Below are positions 17,871 through 27,073 of a stretch of DNA of 64,000 bases, piece after piece. The stretch is from Janthinobacterium sp. B9-8 (GTDB lineage Bacteria; Pseudomonadota; Gammaproteobacteria; Burkholderiales; Chitinibacteraceae), in contig NZ_CP014222.1 of the NCBI RefSeq assembly GCF_000969645.2, positions 992,001 to 1,056,000 of the forward strand. The letters are read 5' to 3'. The notes under the pieces were generated by a model. It saw nothing but the letters and a program-made list of their open reading frames with translations, searched no databases and had not been told where the DNA came from. Position 1 is the stretch's first letter, and each line of letters starts with the position of its first letter. The position numbers and the translations under genes are program-made.

Positions 17871-20018
17871 GTGTTCAATAAAATTGTGAAATCATTCCAG
17901 TACGGTAAGCATAATGTCACCATGGAAACGGGTGAAATTGCCCGTCAGGCGAGTGGTGCCGTTCTGATTAATATGGACGATACCGTTGTTCTCGTGACGG
18001 TTGTAGCCGCGCGTGACGTTAAGCCAGGTCAGGATTTCTTTCCGCTGACCGTTGATTACCAAGAGCGTACTTACGCTGCTGGTCGTATCCCAGGTGGTTT
18101 CTTTAAACGTGAAGGCCGTCCTTCCGAAAAAGAAATTTTAACTTGCCGCCTGATTGATCGTCCGATTCGTCCCCTGTTCCCTGAAGGTTTTTACAACGAC
18201 ATCCAGATTATTGCGACAGTGATGTCGGTTAATCCTGAAGTCGATCCAGACATCGTTGCGATGCTGGGTGCTTCTGCTGCCTTGTCGATCTCTGGTGTGC
18301 CTTTTGATGGCCCGATCGGCGCTGCACGCGTTGCCTATATCAATGGTGAATACGTACTTTGCCCAACCTTGTCTGAGCTGAAAACCAGCCAGATGGATCT
18401 GGTGGTTGCGGGTACTTCACAAGCTGTTCTGATGGTTGAATCTGAAGCAGATGAATTGTCTGAATCCATCATGCTGGGCGCGGTTGTGTTTGGTCACGAG
18501 CAAATGCAAGTGGCGATCAATGCAATCAATGAGCTGGCTGATGAAGCAAATCCGGAATTGTTTGCATGGGATGCACCTGTTGCCAATGAAGCGCTGGTTG
18601 CACAAGTTCGCGCAGTAGCGGCGGCTGGCTTATCAGATGCATTTAAATTGCGTCAAAAGCAATTACGCACCATCAAGATCAATGAAACTTGGGCTTTGGT
18701 TAAAGCGGCGTTGATTACAGAAGAAACCGGTACTCTGGCTGCCAACGAAATCAAAGGCATCTTTAAAGGTCTGGAAGCTGAAATCGTTCGCGGTCAGATT
18801 CTGGATGGCTACCCGCGTATTGATGGCCGTGATACACGCACGGTTCGCCCTATCACCATCCGTTCTGGCGTGTTGCCACGCACGCATGGCTCGGTGCTAT
18901 TTACTCGCGGTGAAACACAAGCGATCGCAGTGGCGACCTTGGGTACTAAGCTTGATGAGCAAAAAATTGATGCATTGGCAGGTGCTTACACAGATCGCTT
19001 TATGCTGCATTACAACTTCCCTCCGTACTCGACCGGTGAAACAGGTCGTGTAGGTACACCGAAGCGTCGTGAAATTGGTCACGGTCGTTTGGCTAAGCGT
19101 GCACTGGCTGCAATGCTGCCTTCGGTTGAAGACTTTGGTTATTCGATGCGCGTTGTTTCGGAAATTACCGAATCAAACGGTTCAAGCTCGATGGCTTCAG
19201 TTTGTGGTGGTTGTCTGGCCTTGATGGATGCGGGCGTTCCGATGAAAAACCACGTGGCCGGTATCGCCATGGGCTTGATCAAAGAAGGCAATCGCTTTGC
19301 AGTATTGTCCGATATCTTGGGTGATGAAGATCATTTGGGCGATATGGACTTTAAAGTGGCGGGTACTGAAAACGGTATCACCGCACTGCAAATGGACATC
19401 AAGATCAACGGCATCACTAAAGAAATCATGAAAGTGGCTCTGGATCAGGCACAAGAAGGCCGTGCGCATATCCTTGCCATCATGAAAGGCACAATGGAAG
19501 GCGCGCGCACTGAAGTGAGCGAGCATGCCCCACGCCTTTACACCATGAAAATCAATCCGGAAAAAATCCGTGATGTGATCGGTAAGGGTGGTTCGGTGAT
19601 TCGTGCGCTGACCGAAGAAACCGGCACACAGATTGATATCCAGGAAGATGGCACGATCACCATCGCTTCGGTCTCGGCTGAAGGTGCGGATGAAGCTAAG
19701 CGTCGCATTGCAGACATCACGGCTGAAGTTGAAATCGGCAAGATCTACGAAGGTCCAGTTGTTAAGATTCTGGACAACAACGTCGGCGCGATTGTATCGA
19801 TCATGCCGGGTAAAGATGGTTTGGTTCATATCAGCCAGATTGCTAACGAGCGCATCAAAAACGTGGGCGACTACCTGAAAGAAGGCCAGATTGTTCGCGT
19901 TAAAGTGATCGAGCAAGACGAGCGTGGCCGTATCCGTTTGTCGATTAAAGCGGTAACAAATGAAGAGTCGCCAGTGGCTGCTGAAGCTGTTGTTGCACCG
20001 GTTGAAGCCGCAGAGTAA
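17871..20018 (+). CDS. pnp: polyribonucleotide nucleotidyltransferase (PNPase)
   Basis: PNPase degrades RNA 3' to 5' phosphorolytically and works with RNase E in many proteobacteria. The 715-residue product has two RNase PH domains ([39 protein letters not shown]), then a KH domain ([20 protein letters not shown]) and an S1 domain ([20 protein letters not shown]). The GTG at 17871 is chosen: it is preceded by AAAGGA at good spacing and gives the family start [11 protein letters not shown]. The frame is open 83 codons further upstream, but that part carries RNA-structure signals, not PNPase-like sequence. The C terminus is Ala/Val/Glu-rich. Confidence 0.95.
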   Translation: MFNKIVKSFQYGKHNVTMETGEIARQASGAVLINMDDTVVLVTVVAARDVKPGQDFFPLTVDYQERTYAAGRIPGGFFKREGRPSEKEILTCRLIDRPIRPLFPEGFYNDIQIIATVMSVNPEVDPDIVAMLGASAALSISGVPFDGPIGAARVAYINGEYVLCPTLSELKTSQMDLVVAGTSQAVLMVESEADELSESIMLGAVVFGHEQMQVAINAINELADEANPELFAWDAPVANEALVAQVRAVAAAGLSDAFKLRQKQLRTIKINETWALVKAALITEETGTLAANEIKGIFKGLEAEIVRGQILDGYPRIDGRDTRTVRPITIRSGVLPRTHGSVLFTRGETQAIAVATLGTKLDEQKIDALAGAYTDRFMLHYNFPPYSTGETGRVGTPKRREIGHGRLAKRALAAMLPSVEDFGYSMRVVSEITESNGSSSMASVCGGCLALMDAGVPMKNHVAGIAMGLIKEGNRFAVLSDILGDEDHLGDMDFKVAGTENGITALQMDIKINGITKEIMKVALDQAQEGRAHILAIMKGTMEGARTEVSEHAPRLYTMKINPEKIRDVIGKGGSVIRALTEETGTQIDIQEDGTITIASVSAEGADEAKRRIADITAEVEIGKIYEGPVVKILDNNVGAIVSIMPGKDGLVHISQIANERIKNVGDYLKEGQIVRVKVIEQDERGRIRLSIKAVTNEESPVAAEAVVAPVEAAE

Positions 20019-20037
20019 TTGCTGCGCTTTACCAAAT

Positions 20038-20070
20038 AAAAATGCCGACCTGAATGGGTCGGCATTTTTT
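20038..20070 (+). terminator. intrinsic terminator after pnp
   Basis: The stem AAATGCCGACC with GGTCGGCATTT and a short loop is followed by a run of T residues. It closes the pnp transcript before the oppositely oriented parA-like gene. Confidence 0.85.
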
Positions 20071-20103
20071 TGTCTGCTAAAAAGGCGAGGGGCTAGGCTT
20101 ACC

Positions 20104-20120
20104 ACCTTATATGGGAAAGC
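20104..20120. repeat. 17-bp direct repeat, copy 1 (3' side of the parA-like gene)
   Basis: ACCTTATATGGGAAAGC ends exactly at the base before the parA-like stop codon. A second copy with one mismatch lies at 20821-20837. Together they bracket the parA-like gene and its promoter. Confidence 0.75.
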
Positions 20121-20762
20121 TTAGCGCAATTGGCGTTTGTTGCTCACCAGCCAGTCCAGCAGAGGTTGCCACTGCACACGGTCTTGCTTGGTGCGGGATG
20201 TCGGCAAATCGAATAATGTCAGGCCCCGTTGTATGCTTTGTACATAAAGCTGGGTTTCCCGAATGCAAGTCAGCAGGGGGAGATCAAATTGCTTTAGAAA
20301 ATCACTAAGCTGCTGGGCGGATTGGGTACGTGGATTAACACGCATTCCTACCACGGCCACCGAGATTTCTTCCCGGCGGATGGCTTTAACTTCTGCAAGC
20401 TCCTCAAAAAATGCCGCGCTGGCCCACATATCGAAGGCAGAGGGCAGAACGGGGATCACTACATGATCAACCCGCATTAGTGCTTGTTTTAAGCGCTTGC
20501 CGTGTAAGCCTGCTGGGGAGTCCAGTACGGCAATGCCCGTGCCTTTGGGCGGTCTTGCTTTTTGCTCTTCATCTAAATCCCAGCCACGAATCTGCGGAGA
20601 TTCGCTGGGGCGTAATGACAGCCAGTGGCGGCTGGATTGCTGGCTATCAATATCACCCAGCATCACGGCTTCTTCCTGCCATGCAAACCATGCTGCCAAA
20701 TGAGTTGAGAGGGTGGATTTTCCACTTCCACCTTTGGGATTTGCAATAAGTATGCTGCGCAT
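20121..20762 (-). CDS. orphan ParA/MinD-family ATPase
   Basis: The 213-residue protein starts MRSILIANPKGGSGKSTLS, with the deviant Walker A motif KGGSGKST including the signature Lys, then DIDSQQSS and VLDSPAG, the A' and Walker B regions of ParA proteins. There is no N-terminal DNA-binding domain, so it matches the small ParA type of type Ib plasmid partition loci and of chromosomal cargo-positioning systems. Such ATPases bind nucleoid DNA as ATP dimers and move a partner-bound cargo. The likely partner is the divergent RHH-like gene 80 bp away. The true chromosomal parAB is not here. The cargo is unknown. Confidence 0.85.
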   Translation of the reverse strand: MRSILIANPKGGSGKSTLSTHLAAWFAWQEEAVMLGDIDSQQSSRHWLSLRPSESPQIRGWDLDEEQKARPPKGTGIAVLDSPAGLHGKRLKQALMRVDHVVIPVLPSAFDMWASAAFFEELAEVKAIRREEISVAVVGMRVNPRTQSAQQLSDFLKQFDLPLLTCIRETQLYVQSIQRGLTLFDLPTSRTKQDRVQWQPLLDWLVSNKRQLR

Positions 20763-20788
20763 AATGGCCTGAGAAGTGAATAGAGCGG

Positions 20789-20815
20789 TTTATATCATTT
20801 ATATAGTTTATACTG
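20789..20815. repeat. three tandem 9-bp iterons in the parA/RHH divergent promoter
   Basis: Three unspaced direct repeats, TTTATATCA, TTTATATAG and TTTATACTG, share TTTATA and fill the gap between the two divergent genes together with their -10-like TATA boxes. Short unspaced direct repeats are typical binding arrays for ribbon-helix-helix partition proteins such as omega and ParG, so this may be both operator and centromere-like site. Confidence 0.6.
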
Positions 20816-20820
20816 TTTTT

Positions 20821-20837
20821 ACCTTATATGGGAGAGC
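20821..20837. repeat. 17-bp direct repeat, copy 2 (5' of the RHH-like gene)
   Basis: ACCTTATATGGGAGAGC differs at one position from the copy at 20104-20120. This copy contains the GGGAG ribosome site of the RHH-like gene, so its sequence is under functional constraint. Confidence 0.75.
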
Positions 20838-20842
20838 GTGTT

Positions 20843-21283
20843 ATGGCCTCAAGTAAAGCTAGAGAAATAAAAGAAGAAGTTGTTGTTGAGGAAAAGAAGC
20901 CTGCCGTAAGAAGTACGGCAGCAAGCCGGCGCAGAGCAGCAAAGCCTGCGCCTGTTCTAGAGCTCTCTGTACAAGCTGTTGCCGAATTGCCTGATGTGAT
21001 CGCTGTAGATGAGGTGCTTCAGGTGGTGGGAAAAAAAGCAAAAGTAGCTAAACCCAAAAAACCTAAGTTGGTTCGTGATAGTTTTACGATTCCAGAGCTG
21101 GAATATATTCAGCTGGCGGCATTAAAACAACGTTGTCTGGATGCAGGTCTGGCCGTTAAAAAAAGTGAACTATTAAGGGCAGGTTTGCAGGCCTTGGTGG
21201 CGATGCCGAGCGATGCTTTAATTAAACAGTTTGATTCGCTTGAAAAGCTAAAAACCGGACGCCCATCTGCCCGTGCTGAATAG
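20843..21283 (+). CDS. putative ribbon-helix-helix partner of the ParA-like ATPase
   Basis: The 146-residue protein has a disordered, Lys/Ala/Glu-rich N-terminal half and a compact C-terminal part from about residue 82: VRDSFTIPELEYIQLAALKQRC followed by VKKSELLRAGLQALVAM. A short strand followed by two helices with this pattern fits an RHH DNA-binding fold, as in ParG-type partition proteins. The ATG at 20843 is preferred over 20828, since GGGAG lies 7 bp before it. Function as DNA-binding adaptor for the divergent ParA is inferred from fold, neighbourhood and the iterons. The basic N-terminal half could stimulate the ATPase, as short basic tails do in ParG. Confidence 0.6.
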   Translation: MASSKAREIKEEVVVEEKKPAVRSTAASRRRAAKPAPVLELSVQAVAELPDVIAVDEVLQVVGKKAKVAKPKKPKLVRDSFTIPELEYIQLAALKQRCLDAGLAVKKSELLRAGLQALVAMPSDALIKQFDSLEKLKTGRPSARAE

Positions 21284-21339
21284 AAGTTTTATTTGCGTGG
21301 ATGTGGTACTGAATGAAGAGCCGTCTTAAAAAGACAAAG

Positions 21340-21373
21340 CCTGAAGAAGTGAAGGCTTCTTCAGGTTGTTTTT
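21340..21373 (+). terminator. intrinsic terminator after the RHH-like gene
   Basis: A 10-bp perfect stem (CCTGAAGAAG with CTTCTTCAGG), 6-base loop, and a T-rich tail (TTGTTTTTT). Confidence 0.85.
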
Positions 21374-21421
21374 TGCTGCCTTTATCCGGGAAGTAAGCGA
21401 TAAAGATTCTGAGATGTCAGC

Positions 21422-21835
21422 TTATGATTCAAATGCAGATTGCAGTGCATCAAGGGTAAGGTGCCAGTGGTTGAGCATATGGCCAAATACAGCCAGCTCA
21501 GCATCATTGATGATTTGATCCGATTTGGATAAATCAAGTGCCATAGCGGCAACATGCAGACGTTTTTTTGGGTCGCTCACACTATCTAGAATAAGATCAA
21601 TTCGCTCGCGATTAATGAGGCTGATTTGGCCATTTTCATCGGCTTCGTCGGAAATATCATTACAATAATCTTGTAAAACTTGAATAAAACCTTTGCGGCT
21701 AATGCCGATGGCTTCATAAACATGTAAATGTTCTAATTCTTCTAGCTCTTCAGGATTGAAGTTGCCATCACAAACCATCTGCATGACTAAAATGCGTGCC
21801 ATTGCTTCCGGGCTATTGTTTACGTATTTTTTCAT
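21422..21835 (-). CDS. TerB-like helical protein
   Basis: The 137-residue acidic, helical protein (SPEAMARILVMQMVCDGNFNPEELEELEHL) resembles the TerB/DjlA-N type fold, in which Asp/Glu residues on helices bind metal. It lacks any ter gene context, so tellurite resistance is not implied. Its start overlaps the end of the upstream thioesterase gene by 23 bp, indicating one transcript and coupled translation. The assignment rests on pattern resemblance only; a conserved hypothetical is the safe reading. Confidence 0.55.
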   Translation of the reverse strand: MKKYVNNSPEAMARILVMQMVCDGNFNPEELEELEHLHVYEAIGISRKGFIQVLQDYCNDISDEADENGQISLINRERIDLILDSVSDPKKRLHVAAMALDLSKSDQIINDAELAVFGHMLNHWHLTLDALQSAFES

Positions 21836-22277
21836 TTTTATTCCTTAATGCTTGGAGCGCTTGTTCAAATGAAGCAGGCGCAGGGGCTCGTTTGTGTGTG
21901 GTGTGGTAATCAAAAAAAACAATAGATGTTTTTGCGACTGCAATTTCCATTTGATCAATGACCCGATCTACCCGGTAATACAAATCAAAACCAATTCGGC
22001 TTAGCTGATCTATCACTAGTGTGATATTAAGCTGATCGCCTAAAAATGCTTCATGCCGGAATTGAATCTCTGCATCAGCCAATATGATGCCAGAGGTCGT
22101 GGCATTACCCAATTCTGTGTGGTTTAAATGTGCTAAAAAACGGACTCTGGCTTCGTGCAGCATACCAAGTAATGCTTGATTTGCAAGATGATTGCCATAG
22201 TTTAGATCAGTAATGCGCACATCGAGCTGCGTGATAAAATCTGCACCGGCAGGAAATGCGAGTTTAAGTCTGGGCAT
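21813..22277 (-). CDS. acyl-CoA thioesterase, hotdog fold
   Basis: The 154-residue protein has the 4HBT-type pattern: RITDLNYGNHLANQALLGMLHEARVRFL, with the Asp and Asn/His near the start of the central helix, then strands ending in FDLYYRVDRV and KTSIVFFDY. Such enzymes hydrolyse acyl-CoA thioesters in the cytoplasm; the substrate cannot be told. The ATG at 22277 is preferred since the 20 codons upstream of it are unlike the family. Divergent from the universal stress gene. Confidence 0.75.
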   Translation of the reverse strand: MPRLKLAFPAGADFITQLDVRITDLNYGNHLANQALLGMLHEARVRFLAHLNHTELGNATTSGIILADAEIQFRHEAFLGDQLNITLVIDQLSRIGFDLYYRVDRVIDQMEIAVAKTSIVFFDYHTTHKRAPAPASFEQALQALRNKNEKIRKQ

Positions 22278-22396
22278 TATTGAATCGGCGGTTAAACATA
22301 TGCTAACGAGTGTATGCTGAAGCTTTATACAAGGCAACAGTCGCTTGCTGTTAAACTAATCGTCTATATCCCTATCTTTAAATAAGGAGACTTATC

Positions 22397-22852
22397 ATGT
22401 ATCAGCGCATATTAGTGCCCGTGGATAATAGTGATACCAGTGCCGCCGCTATTGTTGAAGGACGGCGTTTTGCAGGAGATCAAAGGGCAAAAGTAAAATT
22501 GATCCATGTGGTTGATTTGGCTCAATTTGCCTGGAGCGCGAACGAATTCTTAGATGTGCCGCAATTGCAAAATGCATTACGTCAATCGGGTGAAAAATTA
22601 TTAGCAGAGCTGGCTGAGGGATTAAGAGCGGATGGTCTGGATGTTGAAACCAGCTTGCTTGAATCTTGGGGTGGCAATTTAGCTTTGGCTATTGTTAAAG
22701 AAGCAGAAAGCTGGTCTGCTGATTTAATTGTAATGGGTACGCATGGCTATGGTGGCTTAACTCATTTATTAATGGGTAGTGTGGCAGAAGGGGTGGTGCA
22801 TGCCACGCCGGTTCCTGTGTTATTGGTGAGAGCAAAGGCGAATGACAAGTAA
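22397..22852 (+). CDS. universal stress protein UspA family
   Basis: The 151-residue protein starts MYQRILVPVDNSDTSAAA and has the nucleotide-binding loop GTHGYGGLTHLLMGSVAEGVVHATPVPVLLV, which matches the Gx2Gx9G(S/T) motif of ATP-binding Usp proteins. These cytoplasmic proteins respond to starvation and oxidative stress. A GGAG ribosome site precedes the ATG. Its last codons overlap the next gene by 11 bp, so it is coupled to a radical SAM enzyme. Confidence 0.9.
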   Translation: MYQRILVPVDNSDTSAAAIVEGRRFAGDQRAKVKLIHVVDLAQFAWSANEFLDVPQLQNALRQSGEKLLAELAEGLRADGLDVETSLLESWGGNLALAIVKEAESWSADLIVMGTHGYGGLTHLLMGSVAEGVVHATPVPVLLVRAKANDK

Positions 22853-23705
22853 GACGACACAGATTTTGCAAGTAGTCGATCACAGCCGGGATAGTGCCGG
22901 CTGTGTTTACGTCTATCCCGTGGTATCACGGCGTGCGGGGGGGGTGTCTGTGGGGATTAACCTTAATCCTAACAATGCCTGCAACTGGCGCTGCGTCTAT
23001 TGTCAAGTGCCTGATTTAATTCGCGGTGGTGCACCGCAGCTTGATTTAGAGTTAATGCAATCTGAATTGCGCCATTTATTGCACGATATTGTGCATGGCG
23101 ATTTTATGCAAACGCGTGTGCCGCCCGAAGCGCGCCGCTTAAATGATGTGGCTTTTTCTGGTAATGGTGAGCCAACTAGCAGCGTGCAATTTTTAGCCTG
23201 TGTAGAGGGGGTTGCTGCCGTACTACAAGAGTTTGAACTGGTCGGAAAAATCAAACTGGTGCTGATTACCAATGGCAGCCAGCTGGATCGCGAGCAGGTA
23301 CAAACCGCATTGGGCATCATGCGCGATTTGGGCGGAGAAGTGTGGTTCAAGCTGGATCGTGCACCGCTGGATGGCTTCTCGGTGGTAAATCAGATCCAGC
23401 ATAAGCAAACGCAAGTTGCGCGGCGTTTAATGCTGGCGGCACAGCATTGCCCTACATGGATTCAAACATGCATGTTTGAAATGGACGGGGCATTGCCGGA
23501 TGAGGAGCAAGTAACCGCTTATTTGGATTTTCTGCAGGAAAGAATCGCAGCGGGTGTGCAGCTGGAGGGCGTGTTGCTTTATGGTCTGGCACGGCCTTCG
23601 ATGCAGGCAGAGGCAAGCAGACTGCTTGCAGCCCCATCAGAATGGATGCAAAAGCTAGCCCAGCGTATCGCTGGGCTTGGGCTTGAAGTAAAACTAAGCT
23701 TGTAG
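22842..23705 (+). CDS. radical SAM protein, COG0731-like
   Basis: The 287-residue protein carries the radical SAM cluster motif CNWRCVYC (CxxxCxxC) near residue 50, preceded by VGINLNPNNA, and a glycine-rich SGNGEPTSS segment near 104 that fits the SAM-binding GGEPLL-like motif. The pattern is like uncharacterised Fe-S oxidoreductases of the COG0731 group, related to wyosine synthases, though bacteria do not make wyosine. The product is unknown. It overlaps the universal stress gene by 11 bp, and its 3' end overlaps the convergent XRE gene by 12 bp. Confidence 0.75.
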   Translation: MTSKTTQILQVVDHSRDSAGCVYVYPVVSRRAGGVSVGINLNPNNACNWRCVYCQVPDLIRGGAPQLDLELMQSELRHLLHDIVHGDFMQTRVPPEARRLNDVAFSGNGEPTSSVQFLACVEGVAAVLQEFELVGKIKLVLITNGSQLDREQVQTALGIMRDLGGEVWFKLDRAPLDGFSVVNQIQHKQTQVARRLMLAAQHCPTWIQTCMFEMDGALPDEEQVTAYLDFLQERIAAGVQLEGVLLYGLARPSMQAEASRLLAAPSEWMQKLAQRIAGLGLEVKLSL

Positions 23706-24023
23706 CTGATTACTGCTCTTGGCTGGCTGAAACGGTTTGTCGTCAGCGTGGGCATGTGCCGCAGCACGTAGCGTGTTGTACAGCTCAACGCGTTCTTCGC
23801 GAAGATGCTGAATAATTTGGTAGTCTTCGCGATTAATGCGTTCCAGGTCGATTTGCTCAACATGAACAACGCGGAGTAATTCGCGAACTGGGCGTGGCAT
23901 ATTGCGGCCGCTTTCGTAGCGGGAGCCGCCACTTTGTGTTACACCGATGCGGCTCCAAAACTCTTGCTGGTTTAAGCCGAGTTGCTGACGAACTTCACGT
24001 GGGTTGATGGTCTGGTTTTGCAT
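23694..24023 (-). CDS. XRE-like helix-turn-helix protein
   Basis: The 109-residue protein has an N-terminal helix-turn-helix of lambda-repressor type (NPREVRQQLGLNQQEFWSRIGVTQSGGSRYESGR), followed by helices that may dimerise and an Ala/His-rich tail. It probably regulates transcription; the target is unknown. The ATG at 24023 with a GAGGAAA ribosome site is preferred over a start 25 codons upstream. Convergent with the radical SAM gene and overlapping it by 12 bp. Confidence 0.78.
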   Translation of the reverse strand: MQNQTINPREVRQQLGLNQQEFWSRIGVTQSGGSRYESGRNMPRPVRELLRVVHVEQIDLERINREDYQIIQHLREERVELYNTLRAAAHAHADDKPFQPAKSSNQLQA

Positions 24024-24454
24024 GGTTTTTCCTCTTTGTGACGCATGTGCTGATAAGACATGTTCAGCAGGCTCATGCCATCTGAATGTTGCCGTCATTT
24101 TAGCGATCTAAACCACAATACACATGTCACTATTACACGATTAATCCTGTAATAATTTACGCAAATGCTTGGGAACTTATTGTGTGAAATTTAAAAACTG
24201 AAGGATCGAATGAGGGTGTTTATGAATAAATAAAGATCAATTAAATGAGGCTATTTGTCTCTCGCTTGCTCGATAGCGGTTATGCTTTGGCCTGCTATGA
24301 TTTTAAGCCGTGATTTTACGAGCAAGATATAAGGGAAATAGATTAGATTTTTTGCGCATAATCGTTCGGCGCACAGGAATATATGGTTATATCTTGCAAG
24401 ATAAAGGAAATGATTTAAATAAAATTACGTGTGGTTATGTTTTTTATTTTTTAT
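24024..24454. other. intergenic stretch, AT-rich
   Basis: The stretch lies between the XRE gene start and the decayed solute-binding protein. Some short frames exist but none has a ribosome site plus protein-like composition. It should contain the promoters of both flanking genes. Confidence 0.45.
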
Positions 24455-25218
24455 ATGCGGAATATGATGCTAATGAAGCTCATCGTTATAATATTGGCCG
24501 CTTTTTTCCTGCATGTGCAGCATCAATGCCTGCAAAGATTTGCGGTGGCGATAGCCATTGGCCGCTAATGTCTTACCAGATCAGCACCAGTGAAGGGGGG
24601 GTATTTCTGTTGCAATATTAAAAGAAGTTTTTAAACGACCCGAATCGCCCCATATTGCGCTTATTCCCTTGGTACGTTGTGTGAATGAGGCTGAATCTTA
24701 TCGTGGTTTTGATGTGGCAATGTCTATGTTTAAAACGCCAGAGCGTGAACAGAAATTTATTTTCTAAAAAAGTTATCATAGCCTCACGCCTTCTTATTTA
24801 TATGCCAGCGCACGTTATGCAAATCCACCGGTAAAAACGCAGGCAGATTTAGCACATTTAAAAGTTTACGCTGTACATGGCGGGGCAACCCCTTATGCGT
24901 AATTGCCGGAGAATAAAATAGATCGTGGTGCATATACTTATTTAAGCTTACTGAAAAAAAATAGACCAGCATCGTTGTGATGTAGTTGTAGATATGCGTG
25001 AAATTTCCCTAGGGCTTTCAAAACTAGGATTGTTTGTTTTAGAAAGTAATGTCTACCAGATTTAGCCATTACCCGGGGTGCAAAAAGATCCGATTTCTTT
25101 TGGTGTGAGCAAAAAGCATCTTGGTGCCAGGCAATTAATTCAGAGGATAGACAGGGGGCTGCTTGAATTAATGAGCAATGGCAAAATGGCGGGTATTATC
25201 CGGCGTTATCAGCAATAG
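24455..25218 (+). pseudogene. decayed periplasmic solute-binding protein (SBP_bac_3-like)
   Basis: Reading across frames restores one protein. A signal peptide starts near 24473 (MKLIVIILAAFFLHVQ), followed in another frame by ICGGDSHWPLMSYQ, then VRCVNEAESYRGFDVAMSM, SYLYASARYANPPVKTQADL, LKVYAVHGGATPYA, VVDMREISLGLSKLGLF and a last segment ending IIRRYQQ at a TAG. This is the layout of family-3 extracellular solute-binding proteins. At least three frameshifts (after the signal peptide, in a G run near 24600, in an A run near 24960) and three in-frame stops (near 24765, 24899 and 25066) destroy it. No permease gene is adjacent. Confidence 0.8.
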
Positions 25219-25229
25219 TGATTTGTTTT

Positions 25230-25940
25230 TTAAATGGCTCGCGCTAATACCCAAGCATCTACGCGTAATGCGCCAGCTTCTTTTAAGCAAGCCGCTGCGG
25301 CATGCAGGCTGGAGCCTGATGTCATCACATCGTCCACAATGACGATATGCTTTCCCGCCAGATTTTGCTGGGTGTAAAAAGCGTTGCGCATATTTTTGTG
25401 ACGCTCTGCCTGAGAGAGCCGGGCCTGATGCTCGGTATTGATGCGGCGCTTCAGTGTATTGAGCTGAATTGGAATATGTAGCTGTCGGGCACTTATTTGG
25501 GCTAGCTCAAAGGCTTGATTGTAACCCCGCTCTTTTAAACGGGCGGGGTGCAATGGTAAGGGAATAATGAAATCGGGCCGGGGTGAACGGCTTACGGTGG
25601 CTAAGAGTAATTGCCCCAGCGTGGGCAGCAATGACCATTGTCCGGAAAACTTAGCTGCAATGATTAGCTCCTTGATCGGAGCGGTATAGATAAAAGCTGC
25701 ATAGCTAAAATCAAATGCGGGCGGGCGATTTAAACAGGCCGCGCACAGGCCGCCATCATAGGTGGGCAGGGCGCATTTGGGGCAAAGGGCTTGGCTTAAA
25801 TAAGGCAAATGACGGAGGCAGGCAGGGCAAAGCGCGCTGTTTTTGCAGCTGGCCGCACAGAGCACACAGCGGCAGGGTGGCGCACAGTTGTCCAAAAAAT
25901 TAACGATAAAATTTGACAACTCGGTGCTCGATTCAGACAA
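25230..25940 (-). CDS. comF: ComF-family phosphoribosyltransferase-like protein
   Basis: The 236-residue protein has an N-terminal cysteine cluster ([18 protein letters not shown], then CPKCALP and LCAAC) that looks like a zinc-binding region, and a C-terminal phosphoribosyltransferase fold with the motif [13 protein letters not shown] near residue 200 and [11 protein letters not shown] before it. ComF proteins are needed for natural transformation in several bacteria, probably at the stage of internalised single-stranded DNA; the exact role is unsettled. Divergent from bioB, a common arrangement in Betaproteobacteria. Confidence 0.9.
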   Translation of the reverse strand: MSESSTELSNFIVNFLDNCAPPCRCVLCAASCKNSALCPACLRHLPYLSQALCPKCALPTYDGGLCAACLNRPPAFDFSYAAFIYTAPIKELIIAAKFSGQWSLLPTLGQLLLATVSRSPRPDFIIPLPLHPARLKERGYNQAFELAQISARQLHIPIQLNTLKRRINTEHQARLSQAERHKNMRNAFYTQQNLAGKHIVIVDDVMTSGSSLHAAAACLKEAGALRVDAWVLARAI

Positions 25941-26009
25941 TCACCCCTTGATTATGCGTTTTACCTTGGAAAATACCAGCGGCTTTCGCTGAGCCAAGGC
26001 CCAATTTGG

Positions 26010-27017
26010 ATGTCTATGCCCATGACGATGACTCAACATCAAGCCCAAACGATTGAATTTAAACGCCTGACACCTCATCCGGAAAGTGGTGCTTACTCGC
26101 TGGATGCAGTGGCTGAGTTGTTTGAATTGCCTTTTAATGATTTGGTATTCCGTGCCCAGACCGTGCATCGCCAGCATTTTGACGCCAATAAAGTACAGCT
26201 TTCAACTTTGCTGTCAGTAAAAACGGGTGGCTGCTCAGAAGACTGTGGCTATTGCTCGCAATCAGCCCGATACGATACCGGCCTGGAAAAAGAAATATTG
26301 ATGAACGCCGATGAAGTGATCGACGTGGCACGCATTGCAAAAGAAAACGGCGCATCGCGTTTCTGTATGGGCGCAGCATGGCGCGGCCCTAAGACCAAAG
26401 ATTTAGTTGAAGTCAAAAAAATGATTGCGGGCGTGAAAGCGCTGGGCTTAGAAACGTGCGCTACTTTTGGAATGCTGAAAGAAGGGCAAGCTGAAGAGCT
26501 GCGTGATTCAGGCTTGGATTATTACAACCATAACCTTGATACCTCGCCAGAAAATTACGCCAATATCGTGACCAGCCACAGCTATCAGGATCGCCTAGAT
26601 ACCTTGGGCAAGGTGCGCAAAGCAGGCCTGAATGTCTGTAGCGGCGGGATTGTGGGTTTGGGTGAAACAAGGTTAGATCGCGTTGGCCTGATCGCTCAGC
26701 TGGCTAATTTAGAGCCGCAGCCTGATTCGGTGCCGATTAATAATCTGGTGAAGATCGAAGGTACGCCGCTAGAAGAAGGCGAGGCGATTGATTGGACAGA
26801 ATTCGTGCGTATGATCGCCGTGGCCCGAATCACCATGCCCAAATCCTTTGTACGCCTTTCCGCTGGCCGCCAGCAAATGCCAGAAGCCATGCAAGCTTTG
26901 TGTTTTATGGCAGGGGCGAATTCGATTTTCTACGGCGATAAATTGCTGACTACTGGCAACCCCGATGTGAGCCGCGATCGTAATCTATTTGCTAAGTTGA
27001 ATATTCAGCCATTGTAG
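26010..27017 (+). CDS. bioB: biotin synthase
   Basis: BioB is the radical SAM enzyme that inserts sulfur into dethiobiotin. The 335-residue product has the CSEDCGYC cluster motif near residue 75, preceded by LLSVKTGG, and the downstream segments [19 protein letters not shown], and [32 protein letters not shown] with its conserved Arg ligand for the [2Fe-2S] cluster. Several ATG codons lie at the start (26010, 26016, 26022, 26028); 26010 has AAGG about 10 bp before it. No other bio gene is in the window. Confidence 0.95.
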   Translation: MSMPMTMTQHQAQTIEFKRLTPHPESGAYSLDAVAELFELPFNDLVFRAQTVHRQHFDANKVQLSTLLSVKTGGCSEDCGYCSQSARYDTGLEKEILMNADEVIDVARIAKENGASRFCMGAAWRGPKTKDLVEVKKMIAGVKALGLETCATFGMLKEGQAEELRDSGLDYYNHNLDTSPENYANIVTSHSYQDRLDTLGKVRKAGLNVCSGGIVGLGETRLDRVGLIAQLANLEPQPDSVPINNLVKIEGTPLEEGEAIDWTEFVRMIAVARITMPKSFVRLSAGRQQMPEAMQALCFMAGANSIFYGDKLLTTGNPDVSRDRNLFAKLNIQPL

Positions 27018-27073
27018 GGTGGGTATTAGCTTAAAAAGTGGCTTCAGCCTACCTTGGTAGAGAGCTACACCTT

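Noticed and set aside
19197..20105. 302-codon minus-strand open frame opposite pnp
   Set aside because: It is the antisense shadow of the PNPase 3' half; its translation is His/Phe/Asp-rich with no recognisable motif.
20104..20837. Reading the parA segment as a complete insertion sequence or integron cassette
   Set aside because: The 17-bp repeats are direct but no terminal inverted repeats, transposase, integrase or attC-like site was found, so only the repeats are reported.
21422..21835. Tellurite-resistance gene
   Set aside because: The similarity to TerB is at fold level only and no other ter gene is near.
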